Part shown: positions 8,820 through 18,790 of the stretch, piece by piece
How positions within the stretch are numbered: position 1 is the first letter of the stretch
Layout: each line of letters opens with the position of its first letter
From: Symsagittifera roscoffensis
Taxonomy: Eukaryota; Xenacoelomorpha; Acoela; Convolutidae
DNA length: 39,489 nucleotides
Direction: 5' to 3'
NCBI RefSeq assembly: GCF_963678635.1
Contig: NC_087065.1
Coordinates: 4,510,020-4,549,508, forward strand
Notes under the pieces: generated by a model
Seen by the model: the letters and a program-made list of their open reading frames with translations, nothing else
Databases searched by the model: none
What the model was told of the DNA's origin: nothing
Translations under genes and position numbers: made by a program

Positions 8820-11812
8820 TGCCAAAGCCAGAAGCCAAAGTAGGAGCGACAAAGAGTGGAAATTGCAACACTCTGAAAATGGTGACGGGAAAGCCATTCG
8901 GCATAACGAAGGTTGAAGCCAGGATAACATCAATAATTACAGTGGGCGGTCACGAAGTAACGAGGAATCTAAGCGAACCCAGCGATCAGACAGTAATGCA
9001 CATTGATGTGTACGCAGTCTACTTAAGTGCAGTAAGTCCGCAGACAACTTCTATAGCCCTGAGGGCACTACTAACAAGAGGTGGCAGCAAGTCAGTCCGC
9101 GTCGAGAACAGATATACGGAAGCTTATGGTCCGCATGAGGTGATGTTAAATATAGACGGGATAAATATCTACACGAAAACCACGATAACATGCGACGAAG
9201 ACCTAGCCAGACAGATCTACGTTTGCAGAGAAGAACTGAAAGTGAGATCGATTGGACACTGCGCCATGTTGGAAGAAGATGCAATGCACATCGGGACGGA
9301 GGCAGATGTATCAGCACACGTGCTTGACATAAGTGGCAAGAAGACTCAGTTACGCGGGTTACTTGATACGGGAGCAGTCTTGAGTGTTATACCAATTGAA
9401 ACTTGGGAGCGAATGGGTTTCGACAAAGATGACTTGATAGACTCAAGAATACGGCTGTCAGCTGCAAACAAAGGGGCACTGCGGGTACTAGGCAGAACAC
9501 CAATAATAGCCCTCAACCTGGGGGAACGCAACCTGTGGATGAGCTTTCTCGTGGTAGAAAACCTAGATGAGTCTGACCAATTCATTTTAGGCAGAAACTT
9601 CATCAGGAACTTCGACGTAACGATTGATTTAAACAATGCTATGTTCAGGATACGGAACCCGGATAGGAGGTACGCAATTAAACCGGTAAATTTAATAATG
9701 GCGAATGAAAAAAAAGCACCGGTATTCTTGAGTAGGAGGGTGAGGCTGAACGCGAACGAAGCAGCAATTGTAAGCTTGCGAATGAAAAACCATAATGAAC
9801 TACGTGATAACAAGCAAGTATGCATAGTCCCAAATCCTAATAGTCAAAGTGCTGCTGTTTTAGGAAGATCCTTCTCGATAGCCAAGAGCGGCCTCTGCAT
9901 CAGTGTCTTGTTGAACACTCTTGATATACCCATCACGATACAAAAGGGAAGGAAGCTGGGATATGCTATACCCGTGAAAACTCGATATGAAATGACTGAA
10001 AATCCAAAACAGAATGAAGTTATTGATTGTTCCAATCATAGTGACAAAATCTGTATCTTGAGACGATTGAAGAAAATAAAAGGTTCATCAGGTCTTGTAA
10101 AATCACTTAAGTCAGACACAGACGATGGACTTTCGAGCTATTCAAATTTCTCAGAAATACCAACACTAGAGGAGATGGAAAGGGATAAACCAGTTTTACC
10201 TGAAATAGAGCACTTGAGGGGTAAGGTAACAGATGAACAGCTCGAGGCCATCAAGGACGTACTAGAGCGGAACGAGGACGTTTTTTCGAAACATAAGGCA
10301 GACATTGGATGTTGTAATTTCGTTGAACATGAAATAGAGCTTGAGGTGTCTGCGGTACCGCACAGGGAGGGGGCGAGGCGCATGACCCCGCTCAAATCGG
10401 ATGCATGTAGCAAAAAAATAGAGACCTTACTAGAGTATGATATGATAGAACCATCCAAATCACCGTGGGCGTGTGGAGTAGTGATGGCCAAAAAGAAAGG
10501 CGACCAATTGAGGTTTTGTTGTGACTTTCGGTATCTGAACTCCGTCACGGTGAAGGATGCCTATCCCATACCTAGGATTGACGAGAGCCTCTCGAAGTTA
10601 GGTGACGCGAAATTTTTTACGACTCTTGATTTAGGTTCGGCCTTCTGGCAGGTCCCGCTGAGGAAGCAGGACAGGGACAAAACAGGGTTCGCTTGCGAGT
10701 TGGGGCTGTTTCAATGGAAACGGATGCCGTTTGGTCTTTGCACTGCCACGGCTACATTTCAACGGTTGATGACACACGCATTGATAGGCGTGACAAAGAA
10801 ATACGGCAACCTGGTAATGTGCTACGTGGATGACGTGAAAATTGCGGCACCTACACTGGAGGACCACATCGAGCGACTAGACGAGGTGTTTGCATGCATG
10901 AAGAGGTCAGGACTAAAGTGCAAACCGTCAAAGTGCAAGATACTCAAGGACTCGATCAAATACTTGGGAAGGATGGTGGACAGGCATGGCATCAGACCAG
11001 ACCCAGATGCAGTAGAAGCGGTTCTGACTTGGAAATCGCCAAAGACGGAACATCAATTGATGAGTTTCCTGGGTTTTGCGAACTATTACAGAGAGTTCAT
11101 CAAGGGCTACGCGGACAAAGTATACCCGATGCAACAACTAATGAGGCACAAAGGCAAGAAGTTCACGTGGAACAACGCGGCGGAAGAATCAGTCCATAGA
11201 GTAAAGAAGGAGTTGTGCGAGGCACCGGTGCTAGGGATGCCAACGGAAAAAAGAATGTACGTGCTGGATACGAATGTGTCGGTAGTCGCGATTTCTGGCA
11301 TTCTCCATCAAGAGCAGGAATGGAACGGGAAGACAGTCTTCAGACCAATAGCGTACGGGAGTAAAGTCTTGAGTGATACGGAAATGAAGTACGGGGCGCC
11401 AAAAGCAGAGATGTTTGCGGTGGTTACCTTTGTCGAAAAATATAGAGCATACCTAGGCAGCGAGCCATTCAAGCTGCGAGTCGACAACAGGGCACTCAGC
11501 TGGCTGAAAACGTACTCAATGGACCAGAGCTACATTGGAATGTGGATAGTTCGCCTGGACGGATACAACATGATAATTGAGCATAGGACAAGAGACAAAC
11601 ACCAAAATGCCGATAGCTTGAGTAAAGAGACGGAATTCTACGAGAGGCAAGAACAAAGAGAGGCAGATAGGCCCGAAATCAAAGATGGTTTTTCCTTCAT
11701 GGATAAGGAAACGTATGATAGTCTTCCACTCACGAGATGGCTCGACAAGTCAGGCAAACCGATAGAAGATCACCCGAATTACCAAAGGAGCCTCCAGAGA
11801 AAACAATCTTGA
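8819..11812 (+). CDS. pol: pol: aspartic protease, reverse transcriptase, RNase H
   Basis: 997-codon open frame starting at the TAATG overlap. Retropepsin: LLDTGAVLSV with active-site Asp near residue 183, and the distal ILGRNFI block. RT: from about residue 520, including LRFCCDFRYLN, FTTLDLGSAFWQV, MPFGLCTATATFQ and catalytic YVDD at residues 669-672 (10823-10834), then FLGFANYYREFI. RNase H: from about residue 815; the AEMFAVV Glu, VDNRAL Asp and QNADSLS Asp are present, but the first catalytic Asp of the usual TDAS motif is Asn (LDTNVS, AAT at 11273). The domain order PR-RT-RH followed by integrase is diagnostic of Ty3/Gypsy. The frame ends about 120 residues after RNase H; an overlapping frame continues the polyprotein. 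This is the best-preserved part of the element. Confidence 0.93.
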   Translation: MPKPEAKVGATKSGNCNTLKMVTGKPFGITKVEARITSIITVGGHEVTRNLSEPSDQTVMHIDVYAVYLSAVSPQTTSIALRALLTRGGSKSVRVENRYTEAYGPHEVMLNIDGINIYTKTTITCDEDLARQIYVCREELKVRSIGHCAMLEEDAMHIGTEADVSAHVLDISGKKTQLRGLLDTGAVLSVIPIETWERMGFDKDDLIDSRIRLSAANKGALRVLGRTPIIALNLGERNLWMSFLVVENLDESDQFILGRNFIRNFDVTIDLNNAMFRIRNPDRRYAIKPVNLIMANEKKAPVFLSRRVRLNANEAAIVSLRMKNHNELRDNKQVCIVPNPNSQSAAVLGRSFSIAKSGLCISVLLNTLDIPITIQKGRKLGYAIPVKTRYEMTENPKQNEVIDCSNHSDKICILRRLKKIKGSSGLVKSLKSDTDDGLSSYSNFSEIPTLEEMERDKPVLPEIEHLRGKVTDEQLEAIKDVLERNEDVFSKHKADIGCCNFVEHEIELEVSAVPHREGARRMTPLKSDACSKKIETLLEYDMIEPSKSPWACGVVMAKKKGDQLRFCCDFRYLNSVTVKDAYPIPRIDESLSKLGDAKFFTTLDLGSAFWQVPLRKQDRDKTGFACELGLFQWKRMPFGLCTATATFQRLMTHALIGVTKKYGNLVMCYVDDVKIAAPTLEDHIERLDEVFACMKRSGLKCKPSKCKILKDSIKYLGRMVDRHGIRPDPDAVEAVLTWKSPKTEHQLMSFLGFANYYREFIKGYADKVYPMQQLMRHKGKKFTWNNAAEESVHRVKKELCEAPVLGMPTEKRMYVLDTNVSVVAISGILHQEQEWNGKTVFRPIAYGSKVLSDTEMKYGAPKAEMFAVVTFVEKYRAYLGSEPFKLRVDNRALSWLKTYSMDQSYIGMWIVRLDGYNMIIEHRTRDKHQNADSLSKETEFYERQEQREADRPEIKDGFSFMDKETYDSLPLTRWLDKSGKPIEDHPNYQRSLQRKQS

Positions 11813-12489
11813 AAAAACCCCAAGGGATGCCAATAGAGATAATACTCAAGTCGAAAATTGCGAGGGAGACACTCAAGGCGAAAGGCTATGACCTGAACCA
11901 AGTAGAGACGGGAAGAGCAGTGATAGATGAAGACTTGAGAAGGTTACTCGAGAAACTGGCGGACGATAAGCCCGTGATCAAAGAGAAGGGCAAAGAGGAA
12001 CCAGAAGTCACGATTCTGAGAAGGAAGAAAGCGGATAGTGGCGAGGACTCCAGTCAAGAAATAAATCTGGTGAGAGAGAAGTCGTGCAGTCATTGGTTGA
12101 TAAAATCCCTGAAGACATACTTGAGCGGACTCGGGTTAGGAGGAAAAAGGTGGCATTCAAAGATGAGGCTGAACACCTTGGACTAGGTCAAGAGCCCGGG
12201 GAGTGGCCAACAGCGAAGGAAGATGCTGACGAAGAAAAATTGTCCGGGGAGAGTGAAGAATGGGATGAAGACTCAGAGAAGAGCAGCGTTGACCAAAGTA
12301 GTCTATGCATGATACTGGCGGAAGAGAAGATGAGACACTGCGACAGAGAACTACAGACGAATCCCTCCTCAGGAACATACAACTTGGATCAGCAGGAAGT
12401 GCGAGGGGGCTGAAGAACTTGAGAAAATTGCAGTATCGAGGAAACCGTTCAGGGAGCTATCGTGCAACTCAAATGTCAGAATAAACCTG
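11737..12489 (+). pseudogene. pol linker between RNase H and integrase, broken
   Basis: Two overlapping frames (11737-12186 and 12084-12413) carry acidic and basic low-complexity sequence without a known domain, such as 'EELEKLADDKPVIKEKGKEEPEV'-like composition. They continue the polyprotein after the pol stop by frame changes, then hit a stop at 12411. Reading resumes in a different frame at about 12470. Such linkers are poorly conserved, so the number of true frameshifts here is uncertain. Confidence 0.5.
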
Positions 12490-14066
12490 GTGCCAGAAGA
12501 TGACAGAAAGATCTTGAGGAGGATAGTTTGCGTAAAGCTGAAAGATTACATCCATAGTCCTGGAGAAATAAATGGTCAGATAATGGCACTAAAAGAACAC
12601 GTCAAGGCGAGAAATAGGCTGTTGGATCTAATACGGGCCCAAAAGAATGACAAGATGACAAGTAATTTCTCCAAATGGATCCGGACGGGGTCCAAAAAGA
12701 AAGGGGACCTGGAAGAAGACAGCTACAAGATCTTGAGCCAGTTCTACCAAGACAGAAAAGATTTACTCTATCACACAGCTGATGGGGTGGTAGCATGCAA
12801 GAGAAAAGATGAGGAGAAGATATTACACAAGCATAACCTCATCATACTGCCACAGTTGTATCAGACTGAAGTGTTATTCAGATCGCATGATCAAATGGGG
12901 CACTAGGGGGATAGACAAGGTGCAACAAAGAATAATTCACAGGTTTGATTGGCCAGGATTAAGGAAAGCTTGCGAGAGATGGGTGAATGCATGCCTGGCA
13001 TGCCTGCAAGTGAAAGACCCAGTGAAGATCAAGTTCCAACTCAAGTCCGTTGAAAGCTCAGAATTTAACGAGGTTGTGCAGATAGACCATAAAAAGATCT
13101 GCATGACAGAGTCGGGATATAACCAGATACTGGTCATAATAGATCATTTCACAAAGTTGGCAGAAGCAGTGCCGTGTCAGACAGCCTCGACAGAGGAGAC
13201 GTGTGACCACTTGACAACACATTGGATATCACGGTATGGTTGTCCGATGACATTTCAGTCGGACAACGGAAAAGCCTTCGTGGGGGATTTGACGAAAGAG
13301 TTGATGAAGAGGTCACACATTGCTCAAGCGCACTCAACGACCTACCATCCCCAGACCAACGGGTTAGTGGAGAGACAAAATGGAACGTTGGTGAACATGC
13401 TAAGGGTATACTGCTCAAGATACATGACAGACTGGGATAAGTATCTGCCGCAAGTGGTAGGGGCATAAAACAGTACGCAACACTCAACAACAGGAATCAG
13501 TCCCTTCATGATGTTGACGGGCAGGGAAAGAGCAATGCCTCTATTATTTTTTTACCCAGAATACGAAGGGGAAAAGACATCGCCTCAAGCTTATGTGAAA
13601 GAAGCGGTTAAGAGGCAACAGGAAATAAACGAGCTCTGCAGCGCAAGCACAGATGAGACAGCGGAAGAAATACGATGAGAAAATACTGCAAGCGAAACCA
13701 TATGCAGTGGGCCAATACGTCTGGGTCTTCCAGAATGTTATACCTCCCAAAGGGACAAAGAAACTACTTAAGAAATGGAGAGGACCGTTCATGATAACGG
13801 AAGTGCACCAGCAAGGACGGTTCTACCGCTTGAGTACGGGGCGAGCAGCGCATTATGAAAACCTGAAACCTCATGTTCCATCCCCAGAAGACTGGTGCGT
13901 ACCGCAGAATATGGAGGGACTCGAGTACCTAATGGTGGAGTCAGCATGCGAGGTGAATGAAAAGGGCACCAGAGAGAAAAATGATGGCAACGAGGACTTG
14001 AGTTTGGACGATAATGAAAAGATAGAAGCGGACTCAGAGGCGGAATCCTTTGTGGAAGAAGACTGA
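12490..14066 (+). pseudogene. Integrase: zinc finger, DDE core, GPY/F-like C-terminus, broken
   Basis: Zinc-binding part: HDQMGH (HX4H) near 12885 and CLAC (CX2C) near 12995, with a frameshift at about 12903 between them. Catalytic core: Asp at 13085 (VQIDHK), Asp at 13262 (QSDNGK) and Glu at 13370 (LVERQN), spaced D-58-D-35-E as expected. A TAA at 13466 interrupts the usual 'AYNSTxHSTTGxSPF' block, where the Tyr codon is expected. Another frame change lies near 13650. The C-terminal module (YAVGQYVWVFQNV ... KKWRGPFMITEV ... YENLKPH) matches the GPY/F-type domain of Gypsy integrases. An acidic tail follows to TGA 14064. The protein would insert the cDNA in the nucleus but cannot be made intact from this copy. 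Confidence 0.9.
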
Positions 14067-14417
14067 AACTATCCGGAGCAGGACGAGGTGCCGAAGTGGA
14101 CAGAACCAGACTTGCAGATACCAGCGGGAACCAGGAGTGGCAATCGCAAACGGACAGGCATGAGGTACAATGGGTGCGGAGATGACTTCTTGATTAATAA
14201 GATACAGCCTGATGAATTATGCGAAGAGCTACTGAGTGTGGGCGAACTGGCAGCCGACGATGATTGACAGATCATCAACGACAGTGAACACTACCCGCAG
14301 GAAGACTACTCCACACCAGAACAAGTGACAGATCTGGAACAGAGCGAGATAGAAAGGATGGAAAACACAAATTTGAGGATACTAGAGTGGATGAGCGACG
14401 TCAAGAGAAAAGGGTGA
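14067..14417 (+). pseudogene. Acidic C-terminal extension of pol, broken by stops
   Basis: The same frame as the integrase C-terminus stays protein-like past TGA 14064, with further TGA codons at 14265 and 14415. It is rich in Glu, Asp and Ser and has no known domain. It is probably the original tail of the polyprotein. Confidence 0.4.
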
Positions 14418-14445
14418 TGAGGAGCAAAGCATCCAGCAAGTCGAC

Positions 14446-15184
14446 ATGTCGGCGGAAAAACACGTGACAAAGAAAAATCCCCTCTTCGGTTGGACGGCAA
14501 CCGACAGGCCGCTCGAAATATCACCAGATAATTTAGACCCAGCATCATCGACGGGGACGTCGATAAATATTTTTGTCCGAGGAGTGGGGTTAGGACTTAC
14601 CCACACCAAAAATTTGATGATAAAGAAACTCAGAGAAGTGAGAGAAACGAGCGGGCTGGAACTGGATGAGGAGGAGGCTGAGCCTACCATAAGGAGGAAT
14701 TTCAAAACAAAATTTGAAATTCCAAATGAATATTCAGAGAACATCCTGATTACGGACAGCGACTTCATTCTGTCAGACAGGACCAGCGCGATCTGTATAA
14801 CGGCGGACATGAGCTTCAACTCAAGACTAGAGGCCGACTTCAAGAGAGAGTATCAGAACGTGGAGTTTCTATTCAGACAGAGACCGGGGTTGGGGGGAAG
14901 GGCTGCGCTTCCCCCATCAGTTTAACAAGTTCTGCGGCTTGTGATTTCTGGTAAGGAGGGTCAATGAAAAGAACACAATAGACCCTGAGCACGTGATGCT
15001 GGCACTAACATGGCTGCGGTACTTCATGGTCAAAAGAGGAATAATGGAGGTCTCGATGCCGGTCTATGACCCGAACAGGGGCAAGTTGAGCCCAAGGGAA
15101 CTGTACGCTATCCTACATGTGGTCTTCGCAGAAACGGAAATAATGGTGCATCTACACAAGAAAAACTACTTGAGTATCGCCTGA
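14446..15184 (+). pseudogene. Unrecognised cargo protein 1, one frameshift
   Basis: ATG 14446 opens 159 codons to 14925. A frame change near 14900 then leads into the frame 14993-15184, giving about 240 residues in all. I recognise no domain. Visible features are a hydrophobic stretch INIFVRGVGLGLTHTKN, an acidic segment around 14650-14690, and a C-terminal part with 'LALTWLRYFMVKRGIMEV' that may pack as helices. Codon and purine bias match gag-pol, so I treat it as part of the same element. It directly follows the integrase tail, the position where some Gypsy elements carry an extra ORF, but I see no signal peptide or transmembrane anchor of an envelope protein. Confidence 0.5.
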
Positions 15185-15574
15185 GTTGGGTACATGGGAA
15201 TCTCAAGTTAGGTGCATGGGGATCTCGAGTAAGGGTACATGGGGATCTCGAAGCAGGTAGATGGGTTTTAACGTAATTGGCATGACAATTATAATTTCAA
15301 AAGTTGACGGTGCTAAAACATTAAATGAATCTGCATGCTCTTAAAAAACTTCCAATTGAACTATTTTAGTAAAACAAATGGAGGGATAATTTTTAACCAC
15401 AATAATGGGGGGGGTGTAGGTTAGGAATGAAACAAATTGGTCTAAAAGATGGATTATGTTTTCAGATTGATTTGTTAAATCGAGTTGACGACCTAGCCAC
15501 ACTCATTTGAAAGAAAAAGAAGGTCTTGAACAAAGTTCACGATCAGCTACATTCGAAAGGAGATATTTTTCAAG
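15185..15574. other. Non-coding spacer inside the element
   Basis: No gene is seen. It starts with about three diverged 25-27 bp repeats built on 'GTACATGGGGATCTCGAG' (15187-15265), then becomes AT-rich with a G-run near 15407-15414. The change to leader-like composition, followed by a new set of frames, suggests an internal leader or intergenic region before the second coding block. Confidence 0.5.
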
Positions 15575-15670
15575 TACTCAAGTTGATTGGTACGGTAATA
15601 CTCAAGTTGGTTGGTACGGTAATACTCAAGTTGGTCAGTACGGTAATACTCAAGTTGGTCAGTACGCAAG
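15575..15670 (+). repeat. Minisatellite, 4 x 24 bp
   Basis: Four units of TACTCAAGTTGGTYRGTACG plus four bases, exactly 24 bp apart. Since 24 is a multiple of three, the array reads as an 8-residue repeat in any open frame (for example GNTQVGWY). It stands 20 bp before the ATG at 15691. Confidence 0.9.
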
Positions 15671-15690
15671 ATCATCTAGAAATCGTAAAA

Positions 15691-16484
15691 ATGGCAGATA
15701 AATTTTGGAAGTCCATGCCTGCTGCGCTAAAGAGGCCTACGCTCGATGAGTTGTATAGACGCTTGAGGGACCTGGACTACACCCAAGTGGATTAGAGGAT
15801 GGCAGTGATGTTGAACGCCATCTTCAGTTAGAGGAGCAAGGTGAATGCAGGGAGTCCGCGACAGAAGCTGTCTTGATGGTCGGCTACACCACAGAAGGGA
15901 TATACAATCAAGAACAGACCAGGTGGTTGTCCTAGAATGTGGATGGAGGTGTGACAGGATTCGACTTGGCGAGGAATCCTGGCTTGAACAATAACACTGA
16001 ATATGGCGCGGGAGAGTTCTCATTACCGACCAGACCACCGGCGAGGTCCGCGGGCCAGTTCACGAGTAAACCACCCTCCATGATACGGTCACAGCAGACG
16101 GAGGAGACATACCTTGACCTCAGTAAACTGAAGAGGGAACTAGAGAGGGTGCAGAGGGAGAGGAATAAAGCGAAACTTGACCGGGATAGCGCGAAACTCG
16201 AGAGGGATCAAGCGAATCTGGGGGGAGATCAAGCGATCCTCGAGAGGGATCAGGCGCGCCGTGACCTTGACATGTCAAAGGCAGAGTACCAACAAGAGCA
16301 AAAGGTACGAGAGAACGAGGCGAACTGCGAGCAGTTGAAGTCAGAACTTGAAAAGATCCAGAGGCGACAACGAGAGTTCGACAGGCAAAAGGAAAAGGGG
16401 ACCAGCAATACGGAGCGAGCATCTGCAGGCTCAAGGCCGGAGTCACGTATGGAGGTGGATGAGGCTCCCAGGTCAAAGGGATGA
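15691..16484 (+). pseudogene. Cargo ORF: N-terminus and coiled coil preceding the SGNH domain
   Basis: A good start at ATG 15691 (MADKFWKSMPAALKRPTL, after AAAA) follows the minisatellite. The frame is lost near 15790 and continues in another frame, with a stop at about 15932 and then an open stretch 15939-16484. From 16110 to 16400 the protein is a strong coiled coil with heptad-like repeats of 'LERDQAxLxRDxA' type, rich in Arg, Glu and Lys. The TGA at 16482 is in frame with the following SGNH region, so the coiled coil and hydrolase were probably one protein. The function of this N-terminal region is unknown; coiled coils in retroelement proteins often mediate multimerisation. Confidence 0.6.
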
Positions 16485-17632
16485 TTCAACTTGGACCGCG
16501 CGGCTCAAGAGCACATAAACGAGGGACTGGAAGTGTGGATACCAACCGAGTCAGTGTCCTCCCTGCGTGGTTTGGAGACGCAACCGACACGCCCACTGAT
16601 GGACGTGGCACTGCCGGGATATACCCCGAGCTCAACCCCGAGCAGCAGTCAGGTGAGCGGGAGCTCGTCGCGTCTCAAGGAATTAAACGAGAGGCTACAG
16701 CTGAGAAACCGTGAAAGTCCAACTAGAGTGGAGCTACCCCCGACTTGGAGGGAGCAACCGGTCAGGAATGTGGTGATCGCAAGCTATAAGAAGAACACAG
16801 ATGGCAGATATCACAGGCACAACCGCATAGATTGGAACGCGGCGCAACGGGCGAGAAGGGATTGTTTCCATGACGCGTCTAGGGCTGAATACTATACACA
16901 GCCGCGAATACCGGAGGGTGCAGTTCACCTGATTGTAGGGGACAGGCTGATACGGGTGCTGACCCGGATCCAGTCGCACTGGCAGACTGGAATCTTGAGT
17001 TTCTCTGGAGCCGCAACGCCGCAGATGTTGGCATCACTCGAGATGCTGGGGATGGCAAGAATGTATACAGTGACTCTAATGATGGGGACCAATGACGTGT
17101 CCAGGGGTGAGTCAAGAAAAGTGATGAGGCTACATGATAAAATGAGCTGCATTCTGGAGGAGTTGCGGATTCAGATGGATCCCGCCATACTCACAATTTG
17201 CACCTTTTCTTATAACATGTGCGGAACCTGAACGAAATAATCAGGCAGATACATCAGAGGAGTGTCCTTCCCGTCAGATTGTTGGACGTAGCAGACCAGA
17301 TGGAGCGATCCTTCCCGGAGGATGCGTCTTCAGACGGAATCCATTTTGACAGACCTAGGGGTGTGGAGTGGTTGAACAATGTTTTCCAGAGGCACATAAG
17401 TGGGCTGGAGGCTGATCTGCTTGAAACGGCCCAATTCACATTTGGTCCACCCCCACAACACCCCCTTTCCTTGCCACAAGACCCCTGTCCAGTCACCTGG
17501 GAGCGAGAGTCGACTCAAGAGACAACTCGAGGAGCAGCCGGACCAGATTACCGGGTTCCACGCCGATGGAAGCCGAGGAAGCAGAGTCATCGACGCCCCA
17601 GAGTTCAGTGGTATCCTCAGTGGTGGTGGTAG
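16485..17632 (+). pseudogene. SGNH/GDSL-hydrolase-like domain, catalytic Ser replaced
   Basis: Frame 16485-17231 continues the coiled-coil frame after TGA 16482; a frameshift near 17220 leads into 17219-17632. Motifs in order: block I VHLIVGDRLIRVL (GDS expected; Arg from AGG at 16944), block II FSGAAT, block III MMGTNDVSRG (GTND at 17085-17096), and block V DGIHFDR (Asp near 17333, His near 17342). Spacing and secondary-structure pattern fit the SGNH esterase fold, which in active members cleaves ester bonds with Ser, Gly, Asn and His. With Ser lost, this copy would be inactive. Ser AGC/AGT to AGG is one base, so this may be decay of an active ancestor. The tail after 17400 is Pro/Arg-rich. 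A hydrolase domain is unexpected in a Gypsy element, although esterase domains are known in ORF1 of some CR1-type LINEs. Confidence 0.75.
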
Positions 17633-17992
17633 ATAACAAGAGAGTGGAAAGACCAGCGGAGACAAGCCAAACACGTAACTGGAGGAGATAAAGGAGTTGG
17701 ACCTGGAGGATCTGGAGTGTAGACAGGAGTTGGCGGAGGCCCTGGGGCTCAAGCACGTGTCACACGAGGACTTGAGCCGACACCATTGCGTGGATTGATT
17801 AAAGGTCCACGAAACGCATTTCTCAAGAGCAAGAATAAAGGATACGGCTGATCTGACTGGAATCCCCGTGAGATCAATCATGGGACCAATCAATTACAGG
17901 CCATTCAAGTTGCTGGGGAGTCCAGGCCTCATAGTGGAGCCAACCAAGCACCGAACAAGTATTGGGAGAATCAGATTGGCAACTCAGCGCAG
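17633..17992 (+). pseudogene. Broken coding linker between the two SGNH-like regions
   Basis: No long frame. Short protein-like pieces occur in all three frames, with several stops. I recognise no domain. It keeps the base composition of the flanking coding blocks, so it is probably decayed coding sequence rather than a spacer. Confidence 0.35.
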
Positions 17993-18790
17993 TTGAGGGT
18001 AGTAGATAAGCTACTGGAACCGAAGGAGATGGAACTACCAGTTGCCGCCTACGAGGGTTCAAAGTTAGCGGACGACCCAAGATATGGAAAACCCCGCGGG
18101 AGCGCCCAGTTGGTGAAGACACTGGCAGTGTACGATAGAGCGGATTCGGCGGCCGCAAGGGTGATCATTGTGGCGGGCTCGGAATTTGAGGGAACGTCTC
18201 CCAAGTTGTTCTGGCCGGAAACTCTGGTATACTCGCTGCCAGGTGCGGAGTTGAACCAGATGTTGACTCTGGTGGTAGCAATGAAGTCAGAAATGCCTTG
18301 TGAGACGGAGCTTCTGCTATTCGCAGGAATGAACGATCACCTGCATGCGGCTGGACTTCTAGAGCAGTTGAAAGGCGATGCGCCTATGCCAAAGAAAATC
18401 TGGGAGGCCATCCAGACGTTGTTTGCCGCGATGAACGAGGTGCAGGAAAATGCCAATTCTCGATTTGGACCTAAAACGAAGGTGGTATTTGCGACGTCCC
18501 ACGCATTAATGGGATTCTATGAGTTGGCAGACATCCTCATTGTATTGGATGAGGTCCTCTTACTTGAGATCTCGAATCTCGCTAGGCAACTGAAGTTCAG
18601 TCCAGTAATAGGTGACCACCCAATAATAAGTCACCTAACAGCCAGCCTATGGTTCCGAGGTATGGACTTGACCATCACGAGCTCCACCAGCAAATTGAGG
18701 GGACCAAGTAACGAAAGAAAGAATGTGGCTGCGGCCGAAAAACAACTGGAAGCGATGTTATATCGACTAACACAAGAGAGAGGCAGGTAG
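17993..18790 (+). pseudogene. Second SGNH-like cargo domain
   Basis: 265 open codons (no ATG at the start; the frame continues from upstream). Residues 56-120 look like a diverged SGNH core: VIIVAGSEFEG (block I-like, Ser at residue 63), SLPGAELNQM (block II-like Gly) and LLLFAGMNDHLHA (block III, GxND). The rest ('VVFATSHALMGF', 'LKFSPVIGDHPIISHLTASLW') may hold the C-terminal His block, but I cannot fix which His is catalytic. It ends at TAG 18788 where the next codons (PFPTPRLEKA) continue in frame, so the stop looks like a point mutation. The assignment is weaker than for the first SGNH domain. Confidence 0.5.
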
